Shown here one piece after another: positions 55,257 to 64,000 of a DNA stretch of 64,000 nucleotides (positions are counted from its first letter, which is position 1; each line of letters begins with the position of its first letter). Origin of the DNA: Hyphomicrobiales bacterium (GTDB lineage: Bacteria > Pseudomonadota > Alphaproteobacteria > Rhizobiales > Rhizobiaceae); assembly GCA_900465915.1 (NCBI GenBank), contig UBKJ01000009.1:1-64000 (forward strand), given 5' to 3'. The notes under the pieces are model-generated. The model had not been told where the DNA came from. It did no database searches and saw only the letters and a program-made list of their open reading frames with translations. The translations under genes and the position numbers were made by a program.

Positions 55257-57611
55257 TTGGCGCGCCGTTTTTCCAAATCCGATACCGGACGGTCCGCACG
55301 GACCGAACGGCGTGCAGCCGCAGCAACATCAGGCGATAGAGACGCCTATCTGCCGACCCGCGAGGAAGTCCTCAAATATATCGAGGAAAACCCCGACCGC
55401 GCCGGCAAGCGCGAGATCGCCAAGGCCTTCAACATCAAGGGCGACGGGCGCATCTATCTCAAGCACCTGTTGCAGGAGCTGGCCGAGGACGGGCTGGTGG
55501 AGAAGCGGGCGCGAAAACTGTCGCGGCCCGGCTTCCTGCCGCCGGTGGCGGTGCTGGACATCACCGGGCGCGACGAGGACGGCGGGCTGATCGGCCGGCC
55601 GTCCGAATGGGACGAGGCGCAGCATGGCGGCGCGCCGCAGGTGCTGATCCGCCGCAAGCGGCTCGACAAGGCCTCCGACGGCGGCCCCGCCGTGGGCGTC
55701 GGCGACCGCGTGCTGGCGAAGATCTTCCGCAACGACGACAACCACGGGCCGGATTATTCCGCCCGCGTCATGAAGCGGCTGGAGCGCCGCGCCGACGCGG
55801 TGCTGGGCGTGCTGCGTAAGCTTGCCAGTGGCGAATGGCGGCTCGAACCCGTCGACCGCAAGCAGGCCGAGGTGCAGCTCGACGCAAGCGCGCTGGGCGA
55901 CGCCAAGAGCGGCGATCTGGTCGAGGTGGAGCTGACCTCCTCGCGTCGGCACGGCCTGCCGCATGGCCGCGTGCGGCAGGTGGTCGGCTCCATCGACAGC
56001 GAGAAGGCGCTGTCGATGATCGCCATCCACGAGCACGAAATCCCGCATGTCTTCCCCGACGAGGCGATCCGCGAGGCGGAGGAAGCCAAGCCCGCGACCA
56101 TGGACCATCGCGAAGACTGGCGCGATATCCCGCTCGTCACCATCGATCCGGCCGACGCCAAGGACTATGACGACGCGGTCTACGCCGAACCGGACACCGA
56201 TCCGAACAATCCCGGCGGCCATGTCGTCATCGTCGCCATCGCCGACGTTTCGGCCTATGTGCGCCCCGGCTCGGCGCTCGACCGCGAGGCGCTGAAGCGC
56301 GGTAACTCGGTCTATTTCCCCGACCGAGTCGTGCCGATGCTGCCCGAACGCATCTCCAACGACCTCTGCTCGCTGCGCGGCCATGAGGACCGCCCGGCCA
56401 TGGCGGTGCGCATGGTCTTCACCGCCGAGGGGCGCAAGACGTCGCATAAGTTCCACCGCATCATGATGCGCTCCGCCGCCCGCCTCGCCTACCAGCAGGC
56501 CCAAGCCGCTATCGACGGCGCGCCGGACGACGCCACCGCCCCGGTGCTCGACCGCGCGCTGAAGCCGCTCTGGGCCGCCTACAAGGCGCTGAAGCGCGGC
56601 CGCGACGCGCGCGAGCCGCTGGAGCTGGACCTGCCGGAGAAGAAAATCCTGCTGACGCCGGACGGCAAGGTGGACAAGGTCATCGTGCCGGAACGCCTCG
56701 ACGCGCACAGGCTGATCGAGGAATTCATGATTCAGGCCAACGTCTCGGCCGCCGAGACGCTGGAGGCGCATCATCAGCCGCTGATCTTCCGCATCCACGA
56801 CGCGCCGGCGCTGGCCAAGCAGGAGAGCCTGCGCGAGTTCCTGCGCACGCTCGACATGAGCCTCGCCAAGGGCGCGCAGTTGCAGCCCGCGCAGTTCAAC
56901 CGCATCCTTTCGGCGGTGGAGGGCACCGACCATCAGGAGCTGGTCAATCAGGTGGTGCTGCGCACCCAGAGCCAGGCCGAATACAGCCCCGACAATATCG
57001 GCCATTTCGGCCTGCACCTGCGCCGCTACGCGCATTTCACCTCGCCGATCCGCCGCTACGCCGACCTGATCGTTCATCGCGCGCTGATCAAGGCGCTGCG
57101 GCTCGGCCCCGACGGAATCACCACGGACGAGGAAGCCCGGCTCGGCGAGATTTCGGCGCTGATCTCCTCCACCGAGCGCCGCGCCATGCTGGCCGAGCGC
57201 GAGACGGTGGACCGGCTGATCGCGCATTTCCTCGCCTCGCATCTGGGCGACGAATATGAGGGCCGCGTCACCGGCGTCACCCGCGCCGGCCTGTTCGTGA
57301 ATCTTGCGACATATGGCGCGGACGGGCTGGTGCCGATTTCGACTTTGGGCCACGAATATTTTCTATATGATGAGGCCAACCACGCCATAACCGGCGAGCG
57401 GAGCGGAAAAGGGTTCCGGCTCGGCGACACGGTGACGGTGCGGCTGGTGGAGGCGCTGCCGGTGGCGGGCGCGCTTCGCTTCGAGATGGTTTCCGAGCCG
57501 CGCCCGATGCCGCGATCGATGCTGTCGCATCACAAGGCCAGCCGGGCGACGCGCGACCGCAAGGGCCGGCCGGCGGGGATTCCGCGCGCCAAGAAGGGAA
57601 GACGCAAATGA
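55257..57611 (+). CDS. rnr: Ribonuclease R
   Basis: A 784-residue 3'-5' exoribonuclease. A winged-helix region (YLPTREEVLKYIEENPDRAGKRE, around residue 35) precedes cold-shock domains, the RNB domain with TIDPADAKDYDDAVY and SLRGHEDRPAMAV, and an S1 domain with YEGRVTGVTRAGLFVNL; a basic tail ends in KKGRRK. I use the TTG at 55257 as start, since it is preceded by GAGGAG and the reading frame opens just there; no ATG exists nearby. Its stop overlaps the DUF983 start (ATGA). Confidence 0.94.
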   Translation: MARRFSKSDTGRSARTERRAAAATSGDRDAYLPTREEVLKYIEENPDRAGKREIAKAFNIKGDGRIYLKHLLQELAEDGLVEKRARKLSRPGFLPPVAVLDITGRDEDGGLIGRPSEWDEAQHGGAPQVLIRRKRLDKASDGGPAVGVGDRVLAKIFRNDDNHGPDYSARVMKRLERRADAVLGVLRKLASGEWRLEPVDRKQAEVQLDASALGDAKSGDLVEVELTSSRRHGLPHGRVRQVVGSIDSEKALSMIAIHEHEIPHVFPDEAIREAEEAKPATMDHREDWRDIPLVTIDPADAKDYDDAVYAEPDTDPNNPGGHVVIVAIADVSAYVRPGSALDREALKRGNSVYFPDRVVPMLPERISNDLCSLRGHEDRPAMAVRMVFTAEGRKTSHKFHRIMMRSAARLAYQQAQAAIDGAPDDATAPVLDRALKPLWAAYKALKRGRDAREPLELDLPEKKILLTPDGKVDKVIVPERLDAHRLIEEFMIQANVSAAETLEAHHQPLIFRIHDAPALAKQESLREFLRTLDMSLAKGAQLQPAQFNRILSAVEGTDHQELVNQVVLRTQSQAEYSPDNIGHFGLHLRRYAHFTSPIRRYADLIVHRALIKALRLGPDGITTDEEARLGEISALISSTERRAMLAERETVDRLIAHFLASHLGDEYEGRVTGVTRAGLFVNLATYGADGLVPISTLGHEYFLYDEANHAITGERSGKGFRLGDTVTVRLVEALPVAGALRFEMVSEPRPMPRSMLSHHKASRATRDRKGRPAGIPRAKKGRRK

Positions 57612-58054
57612 GCACTGGGGCCGAACCCGCGCGCGACGTTCAGGTTTTCGGAGGCGCCGCCGCCGACCTGACCAAACGCCCGCTCGGCGAGGCCCTCGCC
57701 CGCGGCTTCCGCGGGCGCTGCCCCCATTGCGGCGAGGGCAGGCTGTTTCGCGCCTTCGTCAAGCCGGTCGACCGCTGCGCCGTCTGCGGCGAGGACTACA
57801 CCGCCCAGCGCGCCGACGACTTGCCGGCCTATATCACCATCGTCATCGTCGGCCATATCGTGGTGGGCGCGCTGATGACGGTGGAGGCCAATTTCGACCT
57901 GCCGCTCTGGGCGCATCTGTGCATCTGGGGGCCGCTGACGGTGGTTCTGGCGCTGGGCCTGCTGCAACCCATCAAGGGCGCGGTCATCGGCCTGCAATGG
58001 GCGTTGCGCATGCATGGCTTCGGCGGCGAAGGCGACGACGGCGAAGCGACGTGA
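57608..58054 (+). CDS. DUF983 family membrane protein
   Basis: A 148-residue protein with a zinc-ribbon-like CPHCGEGRLF and CAVCGEDY pair (C-x2-C twice, about residues 38-64) followed by two hydrophobic helices and the PIKGAVIGLQWALRMHGF end. This is the DUF983 pattern; function unknown, although some members are linked to cytochrome oxidase assembly. It is coupled to rnr by ATGA and to the NUDIX gene by a possible GTGA. Confidence 0.9.
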   Translation: MSTGAEPARDVQVFGGAAADLTKRPLGEALARGFRGRCPHCGEGRLFRAFVKPVDRCAVCGEDYTAQRADDLPAYITIVIVGHIVVGALMTVEANFDLPLWAHLCIWGPLTVVLALGLLQPIKGAVIGLQWALRMHGFGGEGDDGEAT

Positions 58055-58062
58055 ACGGCCCC

Positions 58063-58791
58063 ATGACCATGCTTCCCGACAGTCCGGCCGCTCAGCCGGC
58101 GCAGCGCCTGCGCCCGCTCGACGCGGCCTCGCTGCTGCTGATCGACCGTTCGGGCGGCGCGCCGCGCGTGCTGATGGGCCGCCGCCATGCCGGGCTGGTC
58201 TTCATGCCCGGCAAATTCGTCTTTCCCGGCGGCCGCGCCGATCCCGCCGACCGCCGCATGACGGCTGCGAGCGAGCTGCAAGACGCCGACCGCGAGAAGC
58301 TTCTCGCCGGCATGGGCGCGCGCCCGTCGGAAAGCCGCGCCCGCGCGCTTGGCCTCTGCGCCATCCGCGAGACTTTCGAGGAGACCGGCCTGCGCATCGC
58401 CCTTCCCGGCGCGGCGCCCGCCGCCACCGACCACGCCGACTGGCGCGCCTTTCTCGGAGGCGGCCTGCCGGCCTTGGGGCATCTGCGCTATTTCGCCCGC
58501 GCCGTCACCCCGCCCGGCCGAGTGCGCCGCTTTGACACGCGCTTCTTCCTCGCCTTCCGCGATTCGATCCCCGGCCTCGCCGACCAGGCGCTGGCCCCGA
58601 GCGGCGAGTTGGAGAATCTCGACTGGACGCCGCTCGACAGGACCCATGAACTCGACACGCCGCGCATTACGCAATGCATCCTGCGGGAGGCGCAGGCTCT
58701 CCTCTCCGGCGCCGGCGGCGACCTTCCGGCCGATCTGCCGGTGGTGCAATATAGCGAGCGGCGCGGCCGCTTCCTGCGCGAAGTGATCTGA
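58063..58791 (+). CDS. NUDIX hydrolase
   Basis: A 242-residue pyrophosphohydrolase. The Nudix box appears as FPGGRADPADRR, a long insertion (about 40 residues), then AIRETFEETGLRI carrying the REx2EExG catalytic glutamates; the insertion between the glycine and RE halves is typical of the NUDT19/NUDT7-like (CoA-type) subgroup rather than MutT. The substrate is not determinable. A GTG at 58051 overlapping the DUF983 stop is an equally possible start. Confidence 0.85.
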   Translation: MTMLPDSPAAQPAQRLRPLDAASLLLIDRSGGAPRVLMGRRHAGLVFMPGKFVFPGGRADPADRRMTAASELQDADREKLLAGMGARPSESRARALGLCAIRETFEETGLRIALPGAAPAATDHADWRAFLGGGLPALGHLRYFARAVTPPGRVRRFDTRFFLAFRDSIPGLADQALAPSGELENLDWTPLDRTHELDTPRITQCILREAQALLSGAGGDLPADLPVVQYSERRGRFLREVI

Positions 58792-58796
58792 CCATC

Positions 58797-60005
58797 ATGA
58801 ACCAGCATAAAGACATCGCCGCCGATCCGAAGCCGGAAGGCGTGCAGGCGGGCCAGATGCACTGGCGCTCGCTGGCGGCGGCCATCGCCACCATCAGCGC
58901 CGTCGGCGCGGCCATCGGCCTCGGCGTGCCGCTCTTGAGCGTGCTTCTGGAAAGCCGCGGCCATTCGGCCAGCATGATCGGCGCCAACACCGCCATCGCC
59001 GGCCTCGCCTCCATCGCCGCCGCGCCCCTCGCCGCCCCCATCGCGGCGCGGCTCGGCGTGGTGCGCGCCATCTTCCTCATGCTGCTCATCGGCGGCGCGG
59101 CCTTTCTCGGCTTCCATTTCCTGCAATCGCTGACGGCGTGGTTCGTGCTGCGCGCGGTGCTGCATTTCGCGCTGACGGTCTTGTTCGTGCTGTCGGAATA
59201 CTGGATCAACGCCTCCGCCCCGCCGGAAAAGCGCGGGCTGGTGCTCGGCATCTACTCCACCACCCTCTCGCTCGGCTTCGCGCTGGGGCCGTGGCTCTTC
59301 GCGCGCATCGGCTCGGGCGGCGGGCTGCCCTTCTTCGTCGGCTTCGGCATCATCATGCTGGCGCTGCTGCCGGTGCTGTTCGCCTGGCGCGACAGCCCCG
59401 ACTTCGAGGAGGGCGAGCACGTGCCCTTCCTGCCCTTCATCTTCGCGGTGCCCACCGCCACCATGGCGGTGTTCGTGTTCGGCGCGGTGGAGACGGGCGG
59501 CTTCGCGCTGTTTCCGGTCTTCGGCGCGCGCATCGGCTATCCCGAGGCCGACGCGGCGCTGCTTCTGACCATGATCGGCCTCGGCAACGTGCTATTGCAG
59601 ATCCCGCTCGGGCTGATCAGCGACCGCGTCGCCGACCGGCGCAAGCTCCTCCTGTTCTGCGCCTTCACCGGCCTGTGCGGCATGGTCGCCCTGCCCTGGC
59701 TCATGCATCACTGGTATCTGATGGCGGGGATCTTGTTCCTGTGGGGCGGCGTGGTGGCGGGGCTCTATACGATCGGCCTCGCCCATCTCGGCTCCGAACT
59801 GACCGGGCGCGAGCTGGCCTCGGCCAACGCCGCCTTCGTCTTCTGCTACGCCATCGGCATGCTCGCCGGCCCGCAGGCGGTGGGCGTCGGCATGGACGCC
59901 TTCGGCCCGACCGGCTTTCCGATGGTGCTCGGCGTTTTCTTCGCCGTCTACGCGGTTTTCGCCGCCGTCCGGCTTCTCGTCCGCCGGCGGCGCGCCGGGC
60001 GGTGA
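58797..60005 (+). CDS. MFS transporter (YcaD-like)
   Basis: A 402-residue major facilitator protein with twelve hydrophobic helices. GLGVPLLSVLLESRGHSASMIG in helix 1-2, SEYWINASAPPEKRGLVLGIYSTTLSLGFALGP (region around 59190-59290) and LGLISDRVADRRKLLLF, the loop 8-9 motif, fit the YcaD/YbjJ-like sugar or drug efflux subgroup. Substrate unknown. It follows the NUDIX gene by five bases. Confidence 0.88.
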   Translation: MNQHKDIAADPKPEGVQAGQMHWRSLAAAIATISAVGAAIGLGVPLLSVLLESRGHSASMIGANTAIAGLASIAAAPLAAPIAARLGVVRAIFLMLLIGGAAFLGFHFLQSLTAWFVLRAVLHFALTVLFVLSEYWINASAPPEKRGLVLGIYSTTLSLGFALGPWLFARIGSGGGLPFFVGFGIIMLALLPVLFAWRDSPDFEEGEHVPFLPFIFAVPTATMAVFVFGAVETGGFALFPVFGARIGYPEADAALLLTMIGLGNVLLQIPLGLISDRVADRRKLLLFCAFTGLCGMVALPWLMHHWYLMAGILFLWGGVVAGLYTIGLAHLGSELTGRELASANAAFVFCYAIGMLAGPQAVGVGMDAFGPTGFPMVLGVFFAVYAVFAAVRLLVRRRRAGR

Positions 60006-60176
60006 GCTTCACTTTGACGCTTGACTTTTCGCGGCCAATCCGTAGTGTCGCGCCAAATTCCGCTGCCGGATGAAATCGCCGGACTCGCTGGCGGTTTCAA
60101 CCCAAAGAGCATGATCCCGGCTGGAAGTCTTTCACGCAAGATCATGTTCCCGCAAGGATAGAGCAGGTATTTCGAT

Positions 60177-60344
60177 ATGGCCAAGGCTACGACCATCAAG
60201 ATCAAGCTTCTGTCGACGGCTGATACGGGCTTCTTCTATGTCACGAAGAAGAACAGCCGCACGATGACGGAAAAGATGAACAAGACCAAGTACGACCCGA
60301 TCGCGCGCAAGCACGTCGAGTTCAAGGAAACGAAGATCAAGTAA
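60177..60344 (+). CDS. rpmG: 50S ribosomal protein L33
   Basis: A 55-residue protein, [20 protein letters not shown] at the start and [18 protein letters not shown] at the end, the alphaproteobacterial L33 without zinc-binding cysteines. A purine-rich AAGGATAGAG stretch precedes the ATG. A terminator follows at 60371-60398. Confidence 0.97.
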   Translation: MAKATTIKIKLLSTADTGFFYVTKKNSRTMTEKMNKTKYDPIARKHVEFKETKIK

Positions 60345-60370
60345 TCCGTTTCCGGTCCTGGACCAGACGA

Positions 60371-60398
60371 AAACGCCGCCCTTCGGGGCGGCGTTTTT
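60371..60398. terminator. Bidirectional terminator between rpmG and pleD
   Basis: AAACGCCGCCC (60371-60381) pairs with GGGCGGCGTTT (60386-60396) over a TTCG tetraloop, followed by further Ts. It serves rpmG and the convergent pleD. Confidence 0.92.
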
Positions 60399-60431
60399 GT
60401 TTCAAGGCCCAGGGCCTTTTGCCGGAAATGT

Positions 60432-61817
60432 TCAGGCCGCCGCCCGCACCACACGGTTGCGGCCGTCCCGCTTGGCCTGGTAGAGCGCGGCGTCGGTGCG
60501 GGCGAACAGCGCCTCGGCGCTGTCGCCGACCAGGCGCAGGCCCGATATGCCGATGCTGATCGTCAGATGCACGCGGTGCTGGCCGCCCGAGACGGTGAAG
60601 GGCGCCTCGGCCACCGCGGCGCGCACGCGCTCGGCCACCGCCGAGGCCGCTTCCATGTCGGTGTCGGGCAGCACGACGACGAATTCCTCGCCGCCATAGC
60701 GGCACATCAGGTCGACGTTGCGAATCGTGCGCCGCAGCCGCGACGCGAATTCGCGCAGCACGTCGTCGCCGGCGTCGTGACCGTACTGGTCGTTGATGCG
60801 CTTGAAATGGTCGAAGTCGATCATCACCAGCGTCAGCGCCCGCTCGCGCCCGCGCGCGCGGGTCAAGAGCACCGGCAGATGCGCGTCGAGATAGCGGCGG
60901 TTGTAGAGCCCGGTCAGGCTGTCGGTCACCGCCATGGCGATGCTGCGCGCGAGGCTCTGGCGCAGGAGGTCGTTGTAGCATTTGCGCTTGATCTGGGTGC
61001 GCAGCCGCGCGAACAGCTCCAGCTTTTCGAGCGGCCGCATCAGATAGTCGTTGACGCCCAGCTCCAGCGCCCGCACCACCAGCGCGCCCTCGTCCTCGCG
61101 CACGATCAGCACGATGGGGATAAGCCGCGTGCGCTCGATGGTGCGCAATTGCGAGCAGAGCCGCAGCGGATCGTAGAAGGTGAAGGCGGCCGAGACCAGG
61201 ATGCAGTCGTAATCCGTGTCGATGGCGCGGGCCAGCGCCGCCTCGGCGTCATGCGCCAGGTCGATGGCGTAGAGATCGCCCAATATGGCGCGCAGCCGAT
61301 GCGCCGCCGGCTCGTCCTCGTCCACCACCAGGATGCGGGCGATCTCGTCGGGCCGGCCCGACTTGCCGGCCATCTTCGACGCCAGCAGCGCCTCGACCTC
61401 GGTGTCGGCCACAGCCCCGGAGCGCTGGAACAATTCGTCCGAGACGAGCTTCAGCCGCGCCAGGCTCTTCACCCGCGCCAGCAATTGCAGGTCGCCGACC
61501 GGCTTGGACAGGAAATCGTCGGCCCCCGCCTCCAGCCCGCGGATCTTGTCCTGCACGCCGCCGAGCGAAGTGATCATCACCACCGGGATATTGGCGGTGC
61601 GCGGATCGGCCTTGAGCCGCTTGCAGACCTCGAACCCGTCCATGCCCGGCATCAGCACGTCGAGCAGCACCATGTCGATCTGGCCGCCCAGGCACAGTTC
61701 GATCGCCTCCTGCCCGGTGGCGGCCGAGATCACCTCGTAATATTCGCTGAGCAGCCGCGCCTCGAGAAGCTTCACGTTGGAATCGACGTCGTCGACGACG
61801 AGAATGCGTGCAGTCAT
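60432..61817 (-). CDS. pleD: Response regulator diguanylate cyclase PleD
   Basis: A 461-residue cell-cycle regulator making cyclic di-GMP. The first receiver domain has the phosphoacceptor D53 in MVLLDVLMPGMDG and acidic D9/D10; the second receiver is degenerate, with Ser (in DCILVSAAFTFYDP) at the acceptor position, as in PleD adaptor domains. The GGDEF domain starts DSLTGLYNRRYLD and has GGEEF, with the inhibitory RNVD site five residues before. It follows divK by 25 bases in one transcript. Confidence 0.95.
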   Translation of the reverse strand: MTARILVVDDVDSNVKLLEARLLSEYYEVISAATGQEAIELCLGGQIDMVLLDVLMPGMDGFEVCKRLKADPRTANIPVVMITSLGGVQDKIRGLEAGADDFLSKPVGDLQLLARVKSLARLKLVSDELFQRSGAVADTEVEALLASKMAGKSGRPDEIARILVVDEDEPAAHRLRAILGDLYAIDLAHDAEAALARAIDTDYDCILVSAAFTFYDPLRLCSQLRTIERTRLIPIVLIVREDEGALVVRALELGVNDYLMRPLEKLELFARLRTQIKRKCYNDLLRQSLARSIAMAVTDSLTGLYNRRYLDAHLPVLLTRARGRERALTLVMIDFDHFKRINDQYGHDAGDDVLREFASRLRRTIRNVDLMCRYGGEEFVVVLPDTDMEAASAVAERVRAAVAEAPFTVSGGQHRVHLTISIGISGLRLVGDSAEALFARTDAALYQAKRDGRNRVVRAAA

Positions 61818-61842
61818 TGCTTCCCCCGCCCCCCGCGGCGCT

Positions 61843-62214
61843 TCAGGCGTCGCCCAGATAGGATTTTATCGTCTCTATGAATCGCGGCACCGAGATCGGC
61901 TTCGAGATATAGGCCTCGCAGCCGCCCTGCCGGATGCGCTCCTCGTCGCCCTTCATGGCGAAGGCCGTCACCGCGATGACCGGAATGCCGCGCAGCTCGT
62001 CGTCGTCCTTCAACCACTTGGTCACTTCCAGCCCCGACACTTCCGGCAGCTGAATGTCCATCAGGATGAGGTCGGGCCGGTGCTCGCGCGCAAGGTCCAG
62101 CGCCTCCAGGCCGCTGCGCGTGCGGATCGTCTCGTAACCGCTGGCCTCGATCAGATCGCGAAACAACTTCATATTGAGTTCGTTGTCTTCAACGATCATT
62201 ACGCTTTTCGTCAT
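61843..62214 (-). CDS. divK: Single-domain response regulator DivK
   Basis: A 123-residue receiver domain without output module. The phosphoacceptor is D53 in [14 protein letters not shown]9/D10 bind metal and K104 (in YISKPI) completes the active site. It controls the DivJ/PleC-CckA-CtrA cell-cycle pathway together with PleD, encoded next. Its promoter lies in the 62215-62509 region, which contains an inverted repeat. Confidence 0.96.
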   Translation of the reverse strand: MTKSVMIVEDNELNMKLFRDLIEASGYETIRTRSGLEALDLAREHRPDLILMDIQLPEVSGLEVTKWLKDDDELRGIPVIAVTAFAMKGDEERIRQGGCEAYISKPISVPRFIETIKSYLGDA

Positions 62215-62292
62215 CGAAACTTTCCTGCCTGCCCCGTTCTTCGCGGCCTTGAGGCGGGGCGAAGACCGGAAGGAATTTAAACGCCTTTCATT

Positions 62293-62331
62293 GATGAAAT
62301 GTTATGTCGGAAAACCGTCAATGATTTCATC
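62293..62331. repeat. Inverted repeat in the divK upstream region
   Basis: GATGAAAT (62293-62300) and ATTTCATC (62324-62331) are exact inverted copies 23 bases apart, 79 bases or more before the divK start codon. It could be an operator. No CtrA full site (TTAA-N7-TTAA) was found by eye in this region. The rest of 62215-62509 holds no gene. Confidence 0.4.
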
Positions 62332-62509
62332 GCCTTGCCGCGGGTTCTCGCCGTCGCGCCCGAAGTCCCCGATCCCGTCTTTCATCCATCGCTTAAGATA
62401 GGCGCCGCCGCCGTCTCTTGTCCATCGCGGATTTAGGGCGCGGGGCGGCGGAAGCAAATTGACGGCCCGGCCGCCGGTTCCTATTGTCCTGCCGGAAAAG
62501 AGGCCGGCG

Positions 62510-63292
62510 ATGCAATCCTATCTCATCAATCTCGACCGGGCGCCGGAGCGCCTGGCGCGCATGCGGGCGCTGCTGGAGGCGCGCGGCGTGGCCTTCGAGC
62601 GCGTGCCCGCCATCGACGCGCGCGCCTTCACGGCGGAGGAGCTGGCGCTCTATCGCGCCCAGTGCCTGCTGCCCGAGGCGATGGCCCCCGGCGACATCGC
62701 CTGCGGCGCGACGCATCTGAGCATCCTGCGCCGCATCGCCGAGGGCGACGAGGAGTACGGCTTCGTCATGGAGGACGACATCCATCTCGCCGCCGACATC
62801 GCCGCGCTGCTCGGCTCCACCCACTGGATTCCGCCCGATGCCGACCTGGTGAAGCTCGAAACCTTCCGCGCCCGCACCGTGGTGGGCGGGCCATGGATCA
62901 GGCTCGCCAACGGGCGGCGGCTGGCCAAGCTGCGCAGCCTGCACGCCGGCGGCGCGGCCTATATCGTCAGCCGCGCGGCGGCGCGGCGCATCGTCGGCGA
63001 CTTCGTCGCCGGGGCCATGCTGATCGACAATTACATGTTCGGGGAAAGGCTCGGCGACCTCGGCGTCTACCAGCTCTATCCGGCGGCGGCCGTGCAGGAT
63101 TTCCGCACCAAGGCCAGCCTCGGCGCGCATCTCGAAAGCGACATCAACCCGCAGCGCGCGCCCGCCGCCGGCAAGCCGAAGGGCGCGGCCAAGTTCGCCC
63201 GCGAATGCAGGCGGCTGGGCGTCGCCCTCGCCGACCTCTGCTCGCGCCTCGCCGGCCGGCGCGTCACCGGCAAGGTGCCCTACAAGCCCTAA
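62510..63292 (+). CDS. Family 25 glycosyltransferase (LPS biosynthesis type)
   Basis: A 260-residue glycosyltransferase of the GT25/LpsA family. SYLINLDRAPERLARM at the N-terminus, GDIACGATHLSILRRI, and the metal motif FVMEDDIHL (E-D-D, about residue 86) are characteristic; AYIVSRAAARRIV and LIDNYMFGE follow in order. Relatives add galactose or glucose to LPS core or O-chain. Start at ATG 62510, with AGAGG upstream. It is not near other LPS genes here. Confidence 0.88.
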   Translation: MQSYLINLDRAPERLARMRALLEARGVAFERVPAIDARAFTAEELALYRAQCLLPEAMAPGDIACGATHLSILRRIAEGDEEYGFVMEDDIHLAADIAALLGSTHWIPPDADLVKLETFRARTVVGGPWIRLANGRRLAKLRSLHAGGAAYIVSRAAARRIVGDFVAGAMLIDNYMFGERLGDLGVYQLYPAAAVQDFRTKASLGAHLESDINPQRAPAAGKPKGAAKFARECRRLGVALADLCSRLAGRRVTGKVPYKP

Positions 63293-63306
63293 ACAGGAGA
63301 AGCCCC

Positions 63307-63591
63307 ATGAAGACGCCGATGAACGAGGCCGAGGCGCAGGGACTGGCCATCGAGGCGCTGGCCTGGCTGGCGCAGGACAAGGACCTGCTGCCGCGTTTCC
63401 TCAGCCTCACCGGCATCGAGGCCGCGTCGATCCGGCAGGCGGCGCGCGAGCCGGGATTCCTCGCCGGCGTGCTGCAATTCTATCTCGGCCACGAGCCCAC
63501 GCTGATGCGCTTCTGCGAGGAGACGGGCCACGACCCGGCCCGCATCGAAAGGGCGGCCGCCCTGCTGCCGGGCGGCGCGCCGCATCCGTGA
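63307..63591 (+). CDS. DUF3572 family protein
   Basis: A 94-residue helical protein. AQGLAIEALAWLAQD, LLPRFLSLTGIEAASIRQAA and PGFLAGVLQFYLGHEPTLMRFCE are the DUF3572 pattern, found in many Hyphomicrobiales near divK. Function unknown. It starts 14 bases after the glycosyltransferase, likely as an operon, and its stop abuts that of the convergent Rnk-like gene. Confidence 0.88.
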   Translation: MKTPMNEAEAQGLAIEALAWLAQDKDLLPRFLSLTGIEAASIRQAAREPGFLAGVLQFYLGHEPTLMRFCEETGHDPARIERAAALLPGGAPHP

Positions 63592-64000
63592 TCAGGCCGC
63601 GCCGCTCACCGCCGCTTCCTCGTTGACCACCGCCAGCACGCTCAATTCGTGCAGCTTGCCGTCGCGCGCCGTCCACGACATGGACTGGCCCGGCGCGAGC
63701 CCGATCAGCGCCGCGCCGATGGGGGTGAGAATCGAGATCTTGCCCTGCGCGATATCCGCCTCGCCGGGATAGACCAGCGTCACGCGGCGCTCGCGCCCGT
63801 CATTGGAGCGGAACTCCACCGTCGAGCCCATGCGCACCACGTCGGCCGGCAGGCGCTTGTCCGGCTTGACCTTGGCGCGTTCCAGCTCGGCCGTCAGTTC
63901 CTCGGCGGCGTCGGCCAGATGCTCCGGCGCGCCCTCGGCGAGCGCGGTCAGGCGATCGTAATCGGTCTGGCTGACGACGATGGTGGGCTTCCTGCGATTC
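63592..64000 (-). CDS. Rnk/GreA-type nucleoside diphosphate kinase regulator (5' end outside window)
   Basis: The last 136 codons of a gene that enters from the right edge. Visible are KPTIVVSQTDYDRL, a short acidic coiled region with AAEELTAELERA, and the GreA/GreB C-terminal fold (MGSTVEFRSNDG, VTLVYPGEADIAQGKIS, PIGAALIGLAPGQSMSW). This matches Rnk-like proteins, which bind RNA polymerase through the secondary channel. Only the first few residues appear missing. Confidence 0.85.
   Translation of the reverse strand, partial: NRRKPTIVVSQTDYDRLTALAEGAPEHLADAAEELTAELERAKVKPDKRLPADVVRMGSTVEFRSNDGRERRVTLVYPGEADIAQGKISILTPIGAALIGLAPGQSMSWTARDGKLHELSVLAVVNEEAAVSGAA

Overview
The window is GC-rich chromosomal DNA from an alphaproteobacterium, most likely of the order Hyphomicrobiales (Rhizobiaceae, Phyllobacteriaceae or Brucellaceae side). 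The evidence is the combination of RirA with its three cysteine ligands, Irr-type iron control elements, phosphatidylcholine synthase (Pcs), the lpiA-acvB pair, IalB and BA14K family proteins, and the divK-pleD cell-cycle pair. Nearly all genes have a vertical, housekeeping character. I see no CRISPR array, prophage, insertion sequence or replication origin. The one clearly foreign-looking piece is at the extreme left edge, where a truncated, lower-GC TIR-domain gene lies on the 3' side of a tRNA-Ser gene.

Layout. 1-0.6 kb: TIR gene and tRNA-Ser(UGA). 0.7-2.1 kb: a small unknown protein, a YbaK-type deacylase and rirA. 2.1-9.2 kb: a complete haem acquisition locus, with hmuP-hmuS-hmuT-hmuU-hmuV leftward, the receptor hmuR rightward, and an IsdG-type haem oxygenase behind the receptor. 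9.2-10.4 kb: bfd-bfr iron storage behind two Irr-box-like sequences. 10.5-20.3 kb: rimO, a quinone oxidoreductase coupled to pcs, a UbiH-type hydroxylase, hspQ, ialB, an oligopeptide-binding protein, a frameshifted DsbA-family gene, a DUF1330 gene and a flavodoxin-fold quinone reductase. 20.3-30.5 kb: mfd, sdhE, recG, glmS, glmU, ccdA. 30.8-36.7 kb: lpiA/mprF-acvB, a glycosyltransferase-like gene, tRNA-Lys(UUU), a BA14K protein. 36.8-42.3 kb: a globin-coupled diguanylate cyclase, lipB, an EamA transporter, parE. 42.4-48 kb: a possible gene remnant, a GNAT gene, gatA, gatC, a UPF0173 hydrolase, ruvX, aidB. 48.2-60.4 kb: pyrB-pyrX-plsY-dprA, then topA-rnr-DUF983-NUDIX-MFS and rpmG. 60.4-64 kb: pleD and divK leftward, a family 25 glycosyltransferase, DUF3572, and the 3' part of an Rnk/GreA-like gene.

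The most coherent biology is iron and haem homeostasis in the first 10 kb. A RirA-type operator (TGA-N9-TCA) precedes rirA itself and another lies in the hmuP/hmuR divergent promoter. ICE-like (Irr) inverted repeats sit before rirA and in tandem before bfd-bfr. The arrangement predicts that uptake is repressed when iron is plentiful and that storage responds to Irr. Other points worth attention are a dihydroorotase-like protein without its metal-binding His-x-His, a single-base frameshift in a DsbA-family gene, and the TIR gene at a likely island edge.
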